Positions 11,549 through 30,229 of a stretch of DNA of 64,000 nucleotides are shown in pieces. The translations under genes were made by a program, and so were the position numbers. Origin of the DNA: Closterium sp. Naga37s-1 (lineage: Eukaryota > Streptophyta > Zygnematophyceae > Desmidiales > Closteriaceae). How positions within the stretch are numbered: the stretch's first letter is position 1; every line of letters starts with the position of its first letter. The stretch covers positions 60,001 to 124,000 of the forward strand of contig CANJKZ010000535.1 of NCBI GenBank assembly GCA_947471745.1, given 5' to 3'. The notes beneath the pieces are model-generated. The model saw only the letters and a list, made by a program, of their open reading frames with translations. It made no database searches and had not been told where the DNA came from.

Positions 11549-14500
11549 CTACTGCTTCCTCTGCCTTTTGAACCGCTCCAATGCTCCCAGCGCCGCCTCC
11601 TTCCCTTCATCCTCCCCTCCCTTCTCCGCCGCCTCCCTCTCTCTCTTCGCCATCTCCTCCGCCTTCCCAGCCAGGGCCCCAAACACCCCTGCAGGCACCG
11701 ACACCTGCGTCACCCCCACCTTGCTCCTCCCCTTCCCCTCCCCTCCCTCTCCCTCTCCCTCTCCCTCCTCCCCTTCCTCCTCATCCTCGTCCTCATCAGC
11801 CAGTTCAATCTCCTCTGGGTTTGCCTGTTGGGACTTCACCCCTGCTCCTGTCTCCTGCTCTTGAACCGTCCCCCCACTCACAAACATGGGCACGCGGGGT
11901 TTCGCTGCCCCATCCCCTGCTCCTCCCACTCCTCCTCCTGCTGCTGCTTTCCCAGCAGCCGCCTGCTCCAGAGCTTCCATGCTATCCATCCCCCCGCCAC
12001 CAGCAGCAGCAGCTGGGGCGTCAAGTAAGCCTTCCCCAGATGCGCCCTCCTTGCCCCGGCCAGTATCACCTTCCCGAGGCACGGAGGGGGTTGACTTCAT
12101 GAGATACTCAGGGAGAATGAAGTACATCTGTGGGCGTGGAGAGGGGTGAGATGCGGTGGGGATGGGATGAGGGGGCAGAGAGAGAGGGCAAGGGCGAGAC
12201 ATGAGAGGAGGGGGTTGATTTGTTCATGGGGAACTCAGGCAGGCAGGATGAAGTGCATCTGTGGTGGGGGGGGGAAAGGGAGGAGGTGGGAGGAGGGCAC
12301 GGGGGTGCCAGTGCCAGGATCTCAAACAAGTTCCACGCCCCCCGGTAACTCCCCATCAGACTGCGGGCCTCCGGCATTCCCGTAACCTAACAACAACCCA
12401 CCGGCCTGTAGCACCCACCGTGCTGTGGCACCAACCCACCTGGCTGTAGCTGGCCGAAACGGATCGCTTGATCCTGAGCATGTCGCGAAACGTGTCCTCA
12501 TTCCCGTGCGCGATCTCAAACGCGTTCCACGCCTCCCAGAACTCAACGTCGGACCGCGGTCCTGCAGCATTCCCAAACCCTACACAACCCACCCGTCTGT
12601 AGCACCCACCCACCCGCTTGCAGCACCAACCCACCTGGCTGTAGCTGGCCGAAACGGATCGCTTGATGCGCAGCATGTCACGGAACGTGTCCTCATTGCC
12701 ATGGGCGATCTCAAACGCGTTCCACGCCTCCCAGAACTCCCCGTCTGACTGCGGTTGCCTAGCATTCCCTAAACCTGACAACCCATGTACCTGTAGCACT
12801 GACCTAGCTCACACCCGCCTGTAGCAGCCCCACCCACCTGGCTGTAGCTGGCCGAAACAGATCGCTTAATCCTGAGCATGTCCCGAAACGTGTCCTCATT
12901 GCCATACGCGATCTCAAACGCGTTCCACGCCTCCCAGAACTCCCCATCCCACCACGGGTGCCTAGCATTCCCGAAAACCCGTCTGTAGCACAGCACCCAC
13001 CTGGCTGTAGCTAGCAGACACGGATCGCTTGATTCGCAGCATGTCACGGAACGTGTCCTCATTCCCATGGGCGATCTCAAAAGCGTTCCACGCCTCCCAG
13101 AACTCCCCGTCGGACCGCGGGTCCGCCAGCTGGCTGGCGTGCACAAAGATGGCTCTCGCGCGGTCGATCTCCCCCAGCCGCCTCTCCAATGCGGCATACC
13201 GCAGGCACATGCGCTTCACATCCGCATCGGGTAAACCAGACTCGATCGCCCGCTGCAGGGAGGGAGGGGATGGGGGAGGGAAAGTGGGGGAGGAGGGGCG
13301 GAGGAGCGGGGGAAGCAGGGGGAGGAGAGGGGGAAGAAGAGGGGGAGAGATCAGTGGACTGCCTCCCCAGAACTCCCCGTCCGACCGCGGGTCTGCGGGC
13401 TGGCTGACGTGCACAAAGATGGCTCGAGCACGGTCGATCTCCCCCAACCGCCTCTCCAATGCGGCGTACCGCAGGCACATGCGCTTCACATCCGCATCTG
13501 GTAGGCCTGACTCGATCGCCCGCTGCAGGGAGGGAGGGGATGGGGGAGGGAAAGTGGGGGAGGAGGGGCGGAGGAGCGGGGGAAGCAGGGGGAGGAGAGG
13601 GGGAAGAAGAGGGGGAGAGATCAGTGGACTGCCTCCCCAGAACTCCCCGTCCGACCGCGGGTCTGCGGGCTGGCTGACGTGCACAAAGATGGCTCGAGCA
13701 CGGTCGATCTCCCCCAACCGCCTCTCCAATGCGGCGTACCGCAGGCACATGCGCTTCACATCCGCATCTGGTAGGCCTGACTCGATCGCCCGCTGCAGGG
13801 AGGGAGGGGATGGGGGAGGGAAAGTGGGGGAGGAGGGGCGGAGGAGCGGGGGAAGCAGGGGGAGGAGAGGGGGAAGAAGAGGGGGAGAGATCAGTGGACT
13901 GCCTCCCCAGAACTCCCCGTCCGACCGCGGGTCTGCGGGCTGGCTGACGTGCACAAAGATGGCTCGAGCACGGTCGATCTCCCCCAACCGCCTCTCCAAT
14001 GCGGCGTACCGCAGGCACATGCGCTTCGCATCCGCATCTGGTAGGCCTGACTCGATCGCCCGCTGCAGGGAGGGAGGGGATGGGGGAGGGAAAGTGGGGG
14101 AGGAGGGGCGGAGGAGCGGGGGAAGCAGGGGGAGGAGAGGGGGAAGAAGAGGGGGAGAGATCAGTGGACTGCCTCCCCAGAACTCCCCGTCCGACCGCGG
14201 GTCTGCGGGCTGGCTGACGTGCACAAAGATGGCTCGAGCACGGTCGATCTCCCCCAACCGCCTCTCCAATGCGGCGTACCGCAGGCACATGCGCTTCGCA
14301 TCCGCATCTGGTAGGCCTGACTCGATCGCCCGCTGCAGGGAGGGAGGGGATGGGGGAGGGAAAGTGGGGGAGGAGGGGCGGAGGAGCGGGGGAAGCAGGG
14401 GGAGGAGAGGGGGAAGAAGAGGGGGAGAGATCAGTGGACTGCCTCCCCAGAACTCCCCGTCCGACCGCGGGTCTGCGGGCTGGCTGACGTGCACAAAGAT

Positions 14501-17500
14501 GGCTCGAGCACGGTCGATCTCCCCCAACCGCCTCTCCAATGCGGCGTACCGCAGGCACATGCGCTTCGCATCCGCATCTGGTAGGCCTGACTCGATCGCC
14601 CGCTGCAGGGAGGGAGGGGATGGGGGAGGGAAAGTGGGGGAGGAGGGGCGGAGGAGCGGGGGAAGCAGGGGGAGGAGAGGGGGAAGAAGAGGGGGAGAGA
14701 TCAGTGGACTGCCTCCCCAGAACTCCCCGTCCGACCGCGGGTCTGCGGGCTGGCTGACGTGCACAAAGATGGCTCGAGCACGGTCGATCTCCCCCAACCG
14801 CCTCTCCAATGCGGCGTACCGCAGGCACATGCGCTTCGCATCCGCATCTGGTAGGCCTGACTCGATCGCCCGCTGCAGGGAGGGAGGGGATGGGGGAGGG
14901 AAAGTGGGGGAGGAGGGGCGGAGGAGCGGGGGAAGCAGGGGGAGGAGAGGGGGAAGAAGAGGGGGAGAGATCAGTGGACTGCCTCCCCAGAACTCCCCGT
15001 CCGACCGCGGGTCTGCGGGCTGGCTGACGTGCACAAAGATGGCTCGAGCACGGTCGATCTCCCCCAACCGCCTCTCCAATGCGGCGTACCGCAGGCACAT
15101 GCGCTTCGCATCCGCATCTGGTAGGCCTGACTCGATCGCCCGCTGCAGGGAGGGAGGGGATGGGGGAGGGAAAGTGGGGGAGGAGGGGCGGAGGAGCGGG
15201 GGAAGCAGGGGGAGGAGAGGGGGAAGAAGAGGGGGAGAGATCAGTGGACTGCCTCCCCAGAACTCCCCGTCCGACCGCGGGTCTGCGGGCTGGCTGACGT
15301 GCACAAAGATGGCTCGAGCACGGTCGATCTCCCCCAACCGCCTCTCCAATGCGGCGTACCGCAGGCACATGCGCTTCGCATCCGCATCTGGTAGGCCTGA
15401 CTCGATGGCCCTCTGCAGGGAGGGAGAGGGAGCATGAAAGAATATCGAATGTGAGGAAATATTCCCCCAGGCGCCTCTCCAATGCCACGTACCGCAGGCA
15501 CATGCACTTCACGTCCGCATCTGGTAAACCAGACTCGATGGCTCTCTGTCGTGGGAGGAAGGGGATGGAGGTGGCGGGAGGAAAGAAAGGGGATCAAGAG
15601 GTGAAGGGACATCTCCCAGCCGCCTCTCCGGCGCTGCATACCGCAGGCACATGCGCTTCACGTCCGCGTCTGGTAGGCCCGACTCGATGGCTCTCTGCGG
15701 GGATGGACGGGGGTAAGAGGTAAGGGGATATCTGCCATGCACCTCTCTCCGGCGCTGCATACCGCAGGCACATGCGCTTCACGTCCGCGTCTGGTAGGCC
15801 CGATTCGATGGCCCTCTGTGGTGGGAGGGAGTGTTGAGGGATAGTAGAGAGGGGGGGAAGGGGGAGGAGGAGGAGGAGGAGGAGGAGGAGGAGGAGGAGG
15901 AGGAGGAGGAGGAGGAGGAGGAGGAGGAGGAGGAGGAGGTGGGTGGAAGAGTGGAGTGGGAGAGGTAAGGGGGCGTGAAGGAGGTTAGGTGGGAGTGCAT
16001 TGCAGGGACAAACATTATGAACCAGGGGAGTAAGAAGGAAGAGGGAGGGGGGTAAACATGGACAGCAACCACACTCCACCTCATTTCACCACTTACAACC
16101 CAGCTTAGCCTCTCCACTCACCTCGTAGATATCCCGTGTCTTGGCCACTCCAAACAGCTCAGCAGCACGTGCAATGAACAGCTCGTACACGCCCATCCGC
16201 TGCTCCTCTGGCACTGCCTGTGCTGCTCGCTCATACACGGCCATGGCGTGCCGTGCCAGCCCATACTCCTCCTCCAGCCGTGCGTAGGCTAAGTACAGTG
16301 GCTTGCAGTCTGTCGCTGGGGCCTGGTGTAAGGAGGGGACAAGGAAAGGGGAAAACGAGGAGTGGGAATGGGTGACAAAGGAGGGAGGAGCCAGCAGGCA
16401 CCGCCTGTACTGCGCGCTCATACACGGCCATGGCATGCCATGCCAGCCCATACTCCTCCTCCAGCCGTGCATAGGCCAGATAGAGCGGCTTGCAGTCCGT
16501 TGCTGGGGCCTGGAGGGGGGAGAAAAGGAGTGGGGATGGAGAATGGGAATAGAAATGAGTGTCAAGGTACCTGCTGCTGTGCAAGCGGGGAATTCGCTTG
16601 CGGACCTTCACTGTAGAATGGAAAGGGAGAAGGGAAGAGGGGGATGGGAATAAGAAATGGGAAGTACCTGCGCTTGCTCCTTGTAAACAGCCGTGGCAGT
16701 GGAGAAAGCGGAATGGACGGAGCACAGGGAACGCAAAGACACTCAGAATGAACATGAAGAGGTACACATAGCAGGCTTAGTGCAAGAGAATAGAGAACAG
16801 TGAACATTCTAAAATAAACAAACAAATTGCACTCACACTCTCCAGAGCCTGTTCGAATAAGTCTCGAGCCCGCTCCAGCTTCTTCCCTCCATAGCGCTGA
16901 ACGAACTTGGAGAGGTAGGTGGTCCAGATGTCGCGCACGTGCGGGTACTTGAATATGTTCACCCCGCGCTCGTACACCTTGAAGCTGTCCTCGAAATACT
17001 TGTGCTCCTGGATCGGGTTGGACCGACAGGTGCGGCACAAGGGTTGAAAAGGAGGCACGGAAGAATCGAAAATGTAAGAAAAGTGGGTTCAATTCAAAAC
17101 TGCTTGCTGTACCCCGTGAAGCGGTTCATAGTTCAAAGTAGCTCAAAGTTAAGGATTTCGGGTTTGCGCTTTGAACTTTGATGTACGCCCTTTGATGCGT
17201 ATCAAAGTTCAAACATAGCATACCACTTCATGCGCCAGCAGCCCAGTAGCCCACCTCGAGCATGGGCGCCTAGTTGATGATGATCTGAGCTGTAGCGTGC
17301 CATGCCCTGCCCTCCCCTCCCTTTCCTACGTCTGTCCTTACATGCAATGTCTCAGGACACGCCAGGCCCACCCCGCCTCCTACCCACCCACCCCTTTCCC
17401 ACCCTCTCATACTCACCTCGAGCATGAGCGCGTAGTTGATGATGATCTGAGGCGTGGCGATCTTGAGGTCGATGATTCGATCGTACACAGCCCTCGTTGA

Positions 17501-20500
17501 CTCCAGAATCCCCACCAGCCCCATGCTCTTCCTCCCCTATGCTCCTTGCCGACCCCTCCTCCTGGCTCTCCCGCACCCACCTCTGACTCAGCAGGATGTC
17601 TCTCACCTGGATCTGCCACCTCACCTCGAGCATGAGCGCATAGTTGATGATGATCTGAGGCGTGGCGATCTTGAGATCGATAATGCGATCGTACACAGCG
17701 CGGGTGGTCTCAAGCGTGCCCAGGCTCTCCTCCAGGTCCACGTACAGCGTCCACACCTTGAGGCTCCGATACACCTTCAGCTGCGGCCTCTCGTCTCCCT
17801 CTGCAGCGGCTGTTTGTGCGAAAAGGGGACGAAATAAGGGACATTCAAAGTGTTAGGAATCCCCACACCAGGCTCTCCTCCAGGTCCACATACAGCGTCC
17901 ACACCTTGAGGCTCCGATACACCTTTAACTGGGGCCTCTCGTCTCCCTCTGCGGCAGCTATTGATTCAGAATGGGGGGAACGGAGGGAGAGCAAATGCTG
18001 TGATATAGAACGATCAAGGTCCTCTTTTCAAGGTGCCTCAAACATACACAGGCTCTCCTCCAGGTCCACATACAGCGTCCACACCTTGAGACTTCGATAC
18101 ATCTTCAGCTGAGGCCGCTCACCTCCTTCCGCTGCCGCTGTTTGTTTGAAGAAGGGGACGACATAAGGGGCAAACCAAGGTGTTGAAGGTTACACAGACT
18201 CTCTCCTCTCCTCCAGGTCCACATACAGCATCCACACCTTGAGGCTGCGATACACCTTCACTGACAGCTGCAGCGTTGCCCGTCTCAGCAGCTCCCTCGC
18301 TCCGTGGAAGTTATGATGCAACACCTCCATCTCCGCCCACTCACACCACGCCTTACCCCCTCATATCCCAACCTCTCCCCTTCATCCCCCAGCCTTCTCA
18401 CCTTCATCTCTCAACCTTCCCTCTCTCCCTCATCCCCACAGTCCCCCCATCCCCTGTTGTCTTACCTTGTCGCAGCACAGCCACTGACGGCTGCAGCGTT
18501 GAGCAACTCCCTCGCCCCGTGGAACTTGTGATGCCGCACCTCCATCTCCGCCCACTCGCACCACACCTTCTCCCCTCCCCCTCATCCCCCAACCTTAACT
18601 TCCCCCCATCCCCCAACCTTCTCCCTCAGTCATGCCCCAACTTTCTCTCCCCCATCCCCTCAACCTTCTCCCCTCGGTCATGCCCCAACCCCCAATCTTC
18701 TCCCCAACACCGGCTCTCACCTTGCCGCAGCACAGCCACTGACGGCTGCAGCGTTGCTCGCCTCAGCAGCTCCCTCGCCCCGTGGAAGTTATGATGCCGC
18801 ACCTCCATCTCCGCCCACTCACACCGTCCCTTCTCCCCCCCTCATCCACCAACCTTCTCTCCCCCGTCGTCCCCCAACAATCTCTCCCCCGGAACCCAAC
18901 CCTCTTCCCCCCAGCCCCCCGACAACCCCAGCAGCTCTCACCTTGTCGCAGCACAGCCACTGAAGGCTGCAGCGTTGCTCGCCTGAGCAGCTCCCTCGAG
19001 CCGTGGAAGTTATGATGCCGCACCTCCATCTCCGCCCACTCACACCACACCGCCGCAACGTCCTCCACCGCTTTCAACCGCGCCTGAACCGCCCGCTCCA
19101 GCACCCGCCTCGCATTCCCCAAATCCCCATGCTTCTCATACAATTTCGCAAACGCCACCCAGAGCGTGTGCGGCTTCCCAACCGCCTGAAACGGATCTAC
19201 GGTCTTCACAGCTTCGGTATAGGTCAGGATCTGACGTTCGGGGTTGGTTTGGAAGAGCTTGGCGCGCTTATGCCACTCGTGCACGTTGTGGGGGTTCTGG
19301 CGGAGGAGAACCGCGGAGACGAGCTCGGGGCGGCGGTCCATGAGGGCTTCTAAGCGCGCCAAGCGCAGATCCGCGTCTGCTGTTCGGAACATCCAGTCTA
19401 CTGGCTTCTTCTTCTGCTTCTTTTGCTTCGAAGCTGCTGAGCTGGCTTTTAGCGCGTCTTCCTGCTGCTGCTGCTGCTGCTGATGGAGCTGCTGCAGCTT
19501 CAGCAGCTGCTGTTTCGTCAGCTTCTTTCCCTTGGCCTGCCCCTCCTTGTCTGCTTGACCCTCCGCCTGCTGCTGCTCCTGCCCGTCCTCCTCTCTCCTC
19601 CCCCCTTCCTCTGCTCCTGCACCCGCCTCCTCCCCCTCCCCCACTCCCTCCTCTTCCTCTTCCTCTTCCCACCACTCCCTTTCCTCCTCTTCCTCCCCCT
19701 CTTTCCCCTCTGCTTCCTCCTCCGCCTCCTCCTCCTCTCCAGCAGTGAGCTCTAGTTTAGCCGCCAGCATACTCTCCTCGAATTGCGCCAAGGCGTCAAA
19801 CACCACGCTGAAATCGCGCACCGTCATAACGCTAGTTAATCCGTCCTCGTACACGTCTCTAGCGCGCTCGAACAGCCCGCGTCGGATGTAATAGTCCGCT
19901 AAGGACGTCCATAATCGCCCCACCTCGTGCGAAAATCGCCGGATTCCGCTCCGCAAAATCGCATCCACTTTTAGGGTTCCGCTTCCGCCTATCCCCCCTC
20001 CGCCTCCGCTTCCGCTTCCGACTGCTCCGCCTCCCCCCCGGCCTCCCGCGTCCCCGTGCATCACCTCCGCGTGCCGCGTCAGCAGATCGCACAGCTGCAG
20101 CCACAGCTGGTGCCGCGTTCTCCCGCGCACCGACACGAATTTCTCGTCGTTTAAAGCCGACGCGAGCCGCTCCGCCGCTTCGCGCCATTCCTGCGCCTCG
20201 ACTAGGAACTCCACGTACTCCTCCACGCGCAACGGATCGAACCGCAAAAACCGGCGGAATATCCGGCGCGCAGTCTCGATGGGAATGCCAGGCTGGCGCA
20301 CGAATCTAAGATACGGATCCCAGAGCCTGTCGTGTTGCGTCGCGGGCAGGGATCGAAGCGCGCGGTCGAACGTGCGACGCGCGCGCGTTACTAGCTTCTG
20401 GTCGTCTACTAACGCGGATAGGTACTCGAGCCAGATGCGCGGCATGCGGTGCATTGTAACTAATGCGCGCTCGAATGCATTGTTTAAAGCGGCGTGCGCG

Positions 20501-20748
20501 GCGTGATTCGCGGGAAGCCCGCGGACCGCCGCGCGGCGTTCCTTAAGGTACGCCGCCCATAGCTTGTACGAACCCGGGAGGGCTACTAACGCGCGCTCGT
20601 ATATTAAGTACCGCTTCCGTGCGGGCGAATCGCGCCGCGCCGCGAGGTACCGCCACCAGAGTTTAAGAGAAAAAGGGTTTCTAAGAATCTCTTCCTCGTA
20701 GAGGAGATCTTCTTCGGACGGGAGTAGACCTTGCGGGAGGGACGACAT
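11549..20748 (-). CDS. SYF1: Pre-mRNA splicing factor SYF1/XAB2, HAT-repeat protein
   Basis: Scaffold of the NineTeen/XAB2 spliceosome complex; the human orthologue also acts in transcription-coupled repair. Minimal model on the minus strand: 20748-18942, 17809-17625, 17007-16837, 16322-16122, 13252-13001, 12127-11549. Phases close to 3195 nt (about 1064 aa). HAT motifs match the family block by block: YEEEILRNPFSLKLWWRYL, MHRMPRIWLEYL, RTFDRALRSLPATQHDRLW, YYIRRGLFERARDVYED, NPHNVHEWHKRAKLF, AVYDRIIDLKIATPQIIINYA, YGGKKLERARDLFEQAL, EEEYGLARHAMAVYERA, GEIDRARAIFVH, GNEDTFRDMLRIKRSV and QANPEEIELADEDEDEE near the end. It exceeds human XAB2 (~855 aa) through an acidic/Gln-rich insert (~residues 330-440) and a Gly/Ala/Glu-rich tail. 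The intron before the 13252 exon is full of exon copies, so a larger product is possible. Confidence 0.93.
12300..12960 (-). repeat. Copies of the SYF1 HAT exon 3' half
   Basis: The segment encoding EAWNAFEIAHGNEDTFRDMLRIKRSVSASYSQ plus its donor (AGCCAG/GTGGGT) recurs at about 12835-12950, 12637-12745 and 12446-12553, with a short relic at 12315-12375. The copies downstream of the working exon 13001-13252 lack its first half and a clear acceptor, so they are extra donor-bearing exon ends. Confidence 0.88.
13108..15420 (-). repeat. 270-bp exon-intron array, about 8.6 copies, in SYF1
   Basis: Near-identical 270-bp units. Read on the minus strand, each holds a polypyrimidine tract, an acceptor (CCCTGCAG/CGGGCG), the exon encoding RAIESGLPDADAKRMCLRYA through PRSDGEFW, and then runs straight into the intron through a short GGAGG-type homology. 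Only the last unit (13001-13252) keeps the second half of the exon and a donor. The unit is 90 codons with no stop in two minus-strand frames and one plus-strand frame, giving open frames of about 800 codons on both strands. Upstream copies differ by few bases (for example GCA versus ACA at the Ala/Val codon). Confidence 0.95.
15440..15830 (-). repeat. Diverged copies of the RAIESGLPDAD exon start
   Basis: Three further partial exon copies (LPDADVKRMCLRYAAxERRLG) at about 15475-15548, 15628-15697 and 15752-15818, upstream of the regular 270-bp array and irregularly spaced (about 110-160 bp). They are more diverged than the array units and look like the older seed of the duplication. Confidence 0.85.
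15863..15939. repeat. (GGA)n microsatellite
   Basis: About 25 GGA triplets in a SYF1 intron; on the transcribed strand this is a TCC polypyrimidine run. Confidence 0.95.
16400..16515 (-). repeat. Copy of the SYF1 16122-16322 exon start
   Basis: Encodes APATDCKPLYLAYARLEEEYG with Trp for Arg at the next block, has its own acceptor at about 16511, and breaks off after AVQAVPAG without a donor. It lies upstream of the complete exon at 16322. Confidence 0.85.
17220..18935 (-). repeat. Serial copies of three SYF1 exon ends
   Basis: The end of exon 1 (HHNFHGxRELLRRATLQPSV, donor CGACAAG/GTGAGA or GTAAGA) is repeated near 18720-18800, 18470-18560 and 18255-18335. The start of exon 2 (VYRSLKVWTLYVDLEESL) recurs at about 17870-17955, 18050-18140 and 18190-18260. 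Its end (VYDRIIDLKIATPQIIINYALMLE, donor CTCGAG/GTGAGT) recurs at about 17415-17510, with a relic at 17255-17290. Exon 1-end and exon 2-start copies lie on opposite sides of one intron, as if both junctions were amplified independently. Confidence 0.85.
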
Positions 20749-21418
20749 GGCGGAGGACGGCGGAAAAACAGGCGGACGCGGGGTTGCGGGGGAACCGGGC
20801 GGAAGCGGGATTCGGGGGAAACAGGCGGAACTGGGGTTGGGGGAGGGAGATCAAGGATTGAGGTAAATCTGCGATGACGGTACGGTAAGGTATGGCGGCA
20901 GGACGTGGCGGTCCGGATCCCGCCGGGTCCTGCGGATTCGTGATTTAGAGAAACGGGATGAATATGCGGAAAACTGGAGGCAAATGGTCTGGGGGAATGG
21001 ACTAGCGGGAAGATTAGGAGATCAAGAGGTTAGACGCATTTTGAGATTTCCGCGGGTTTCTTGCTTTAGTAGCATTTCAGCGGGGTTACATAAAGAGCGA
21101 GAATTCCCCAAATACGCCTGCAACAAGACGGACGGGGCCTCGAGATTACCTCTCAAACGACAAGTGCGACACTATCTAGGTGACCTAAACTCCTAATCTG
21201 CTGCCTCTCCGCTCATCTAAATGCTGCTGGTTCGAAAAGTCTGCTGGTCTCTCGCCCGGAGGATTGAAGTGATCGCGGAGAAGAACGCGAAAATCCGCGT
21301 TAGAAGAGCACTCGCTGGGAAAGCAGTATCCTTACTGGAGAGAAATGAAGGGCACAAACAATAAGATATTTGGAACATCGATTGGTGCAATGGCTCCAAG
21401 GGCTAGGAACATTTTTCA
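20749..21418. other. SYF1 upstream region
   Basis: Between the SYF1 start codon (20748, minus strand) and the CDKAL1 stop. GC-rich near 20750-20950. No gene, TATA box or repeat recognised with confidence. Confidence 0.6.
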
Positions 21419-29518
<8,100 letters not shown>

Positions 29519-30229
29519 CGTGACGTCGTCGAAGCAGTTAGGAGCTTCGATCAGGCACACAAACCAACTCAAATTAACTCATCAACGAAGCACACAACTC
29601 GAAGTACCTGAGTGGTATTCCCAAGGTTCATCCTTTCTGGTGTGATTTCTCGTGCATTTCAAAATAGCACATTGCGACGCCAGTACACTATAGTTTTGCG
29701 TTGTGAGAACCTTATAGCTGTACATGGGTTCATATTGAGATGAACAAAATTGGATAGAAAACAAAAGCATTCAACTGCTGAATCATGTAAAACCACAATT
29801 CATAAACAGGAAGAAATGTGCAAATGATCGTGCTATTTGAGCCAGGATTTGCATTGCCATCTATTATGGTATATTAAAATATGCATTAAAAAAAGGTGAA
29901 AACATAGTCTACTGCTGAACTAGATCCATATCTGCAAAAGAAACGATTTTCTCCAATAAATTATCTCGGAGATGATACAATACCCCTTAGATTCGGCATT
30001 CCCCAAAATTGCAGCAATCGGCATGTCATATTAGGCCGTCAGAAGCACCACTACGAAAACCTTCGCGATTGACGGTCGTGGCTGCTGAGATTGGCAATCC
30101 GACTGTGTGTTCAGACGGGCGTTATTCGGTTGAATTCGGCTTCCAGCTTTTTTTCTTGAAATTTTGGTGGAAAAGGCATCACTGAACAGGCTTCAATCTA
30201 CTGAGGCGTTATTCGGCCACGTGGCAGCG
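29519..30229. promoter_or_regulatory. Divergent intergenic region CDKAL1 / UCH
   Basis: 711 bp separate two head-to-head start codons, so this probably holds both promoters and 5' UTRs. It is markedly more AT-rich than its surroundings (about 29600-30000). No specific motif can be assigned, and transcription starts cannot be placed by eye. Confidence 0.55.

Noticed and set aside
13029..15437. 802-codon plus-strand repeat protein (GGDGGGKVGEEGRRSGG type)
   Set aside because: Complement of the SYF1 array; composition reflects the pyrimidine-rich intron on the other strand and no domain is visible.
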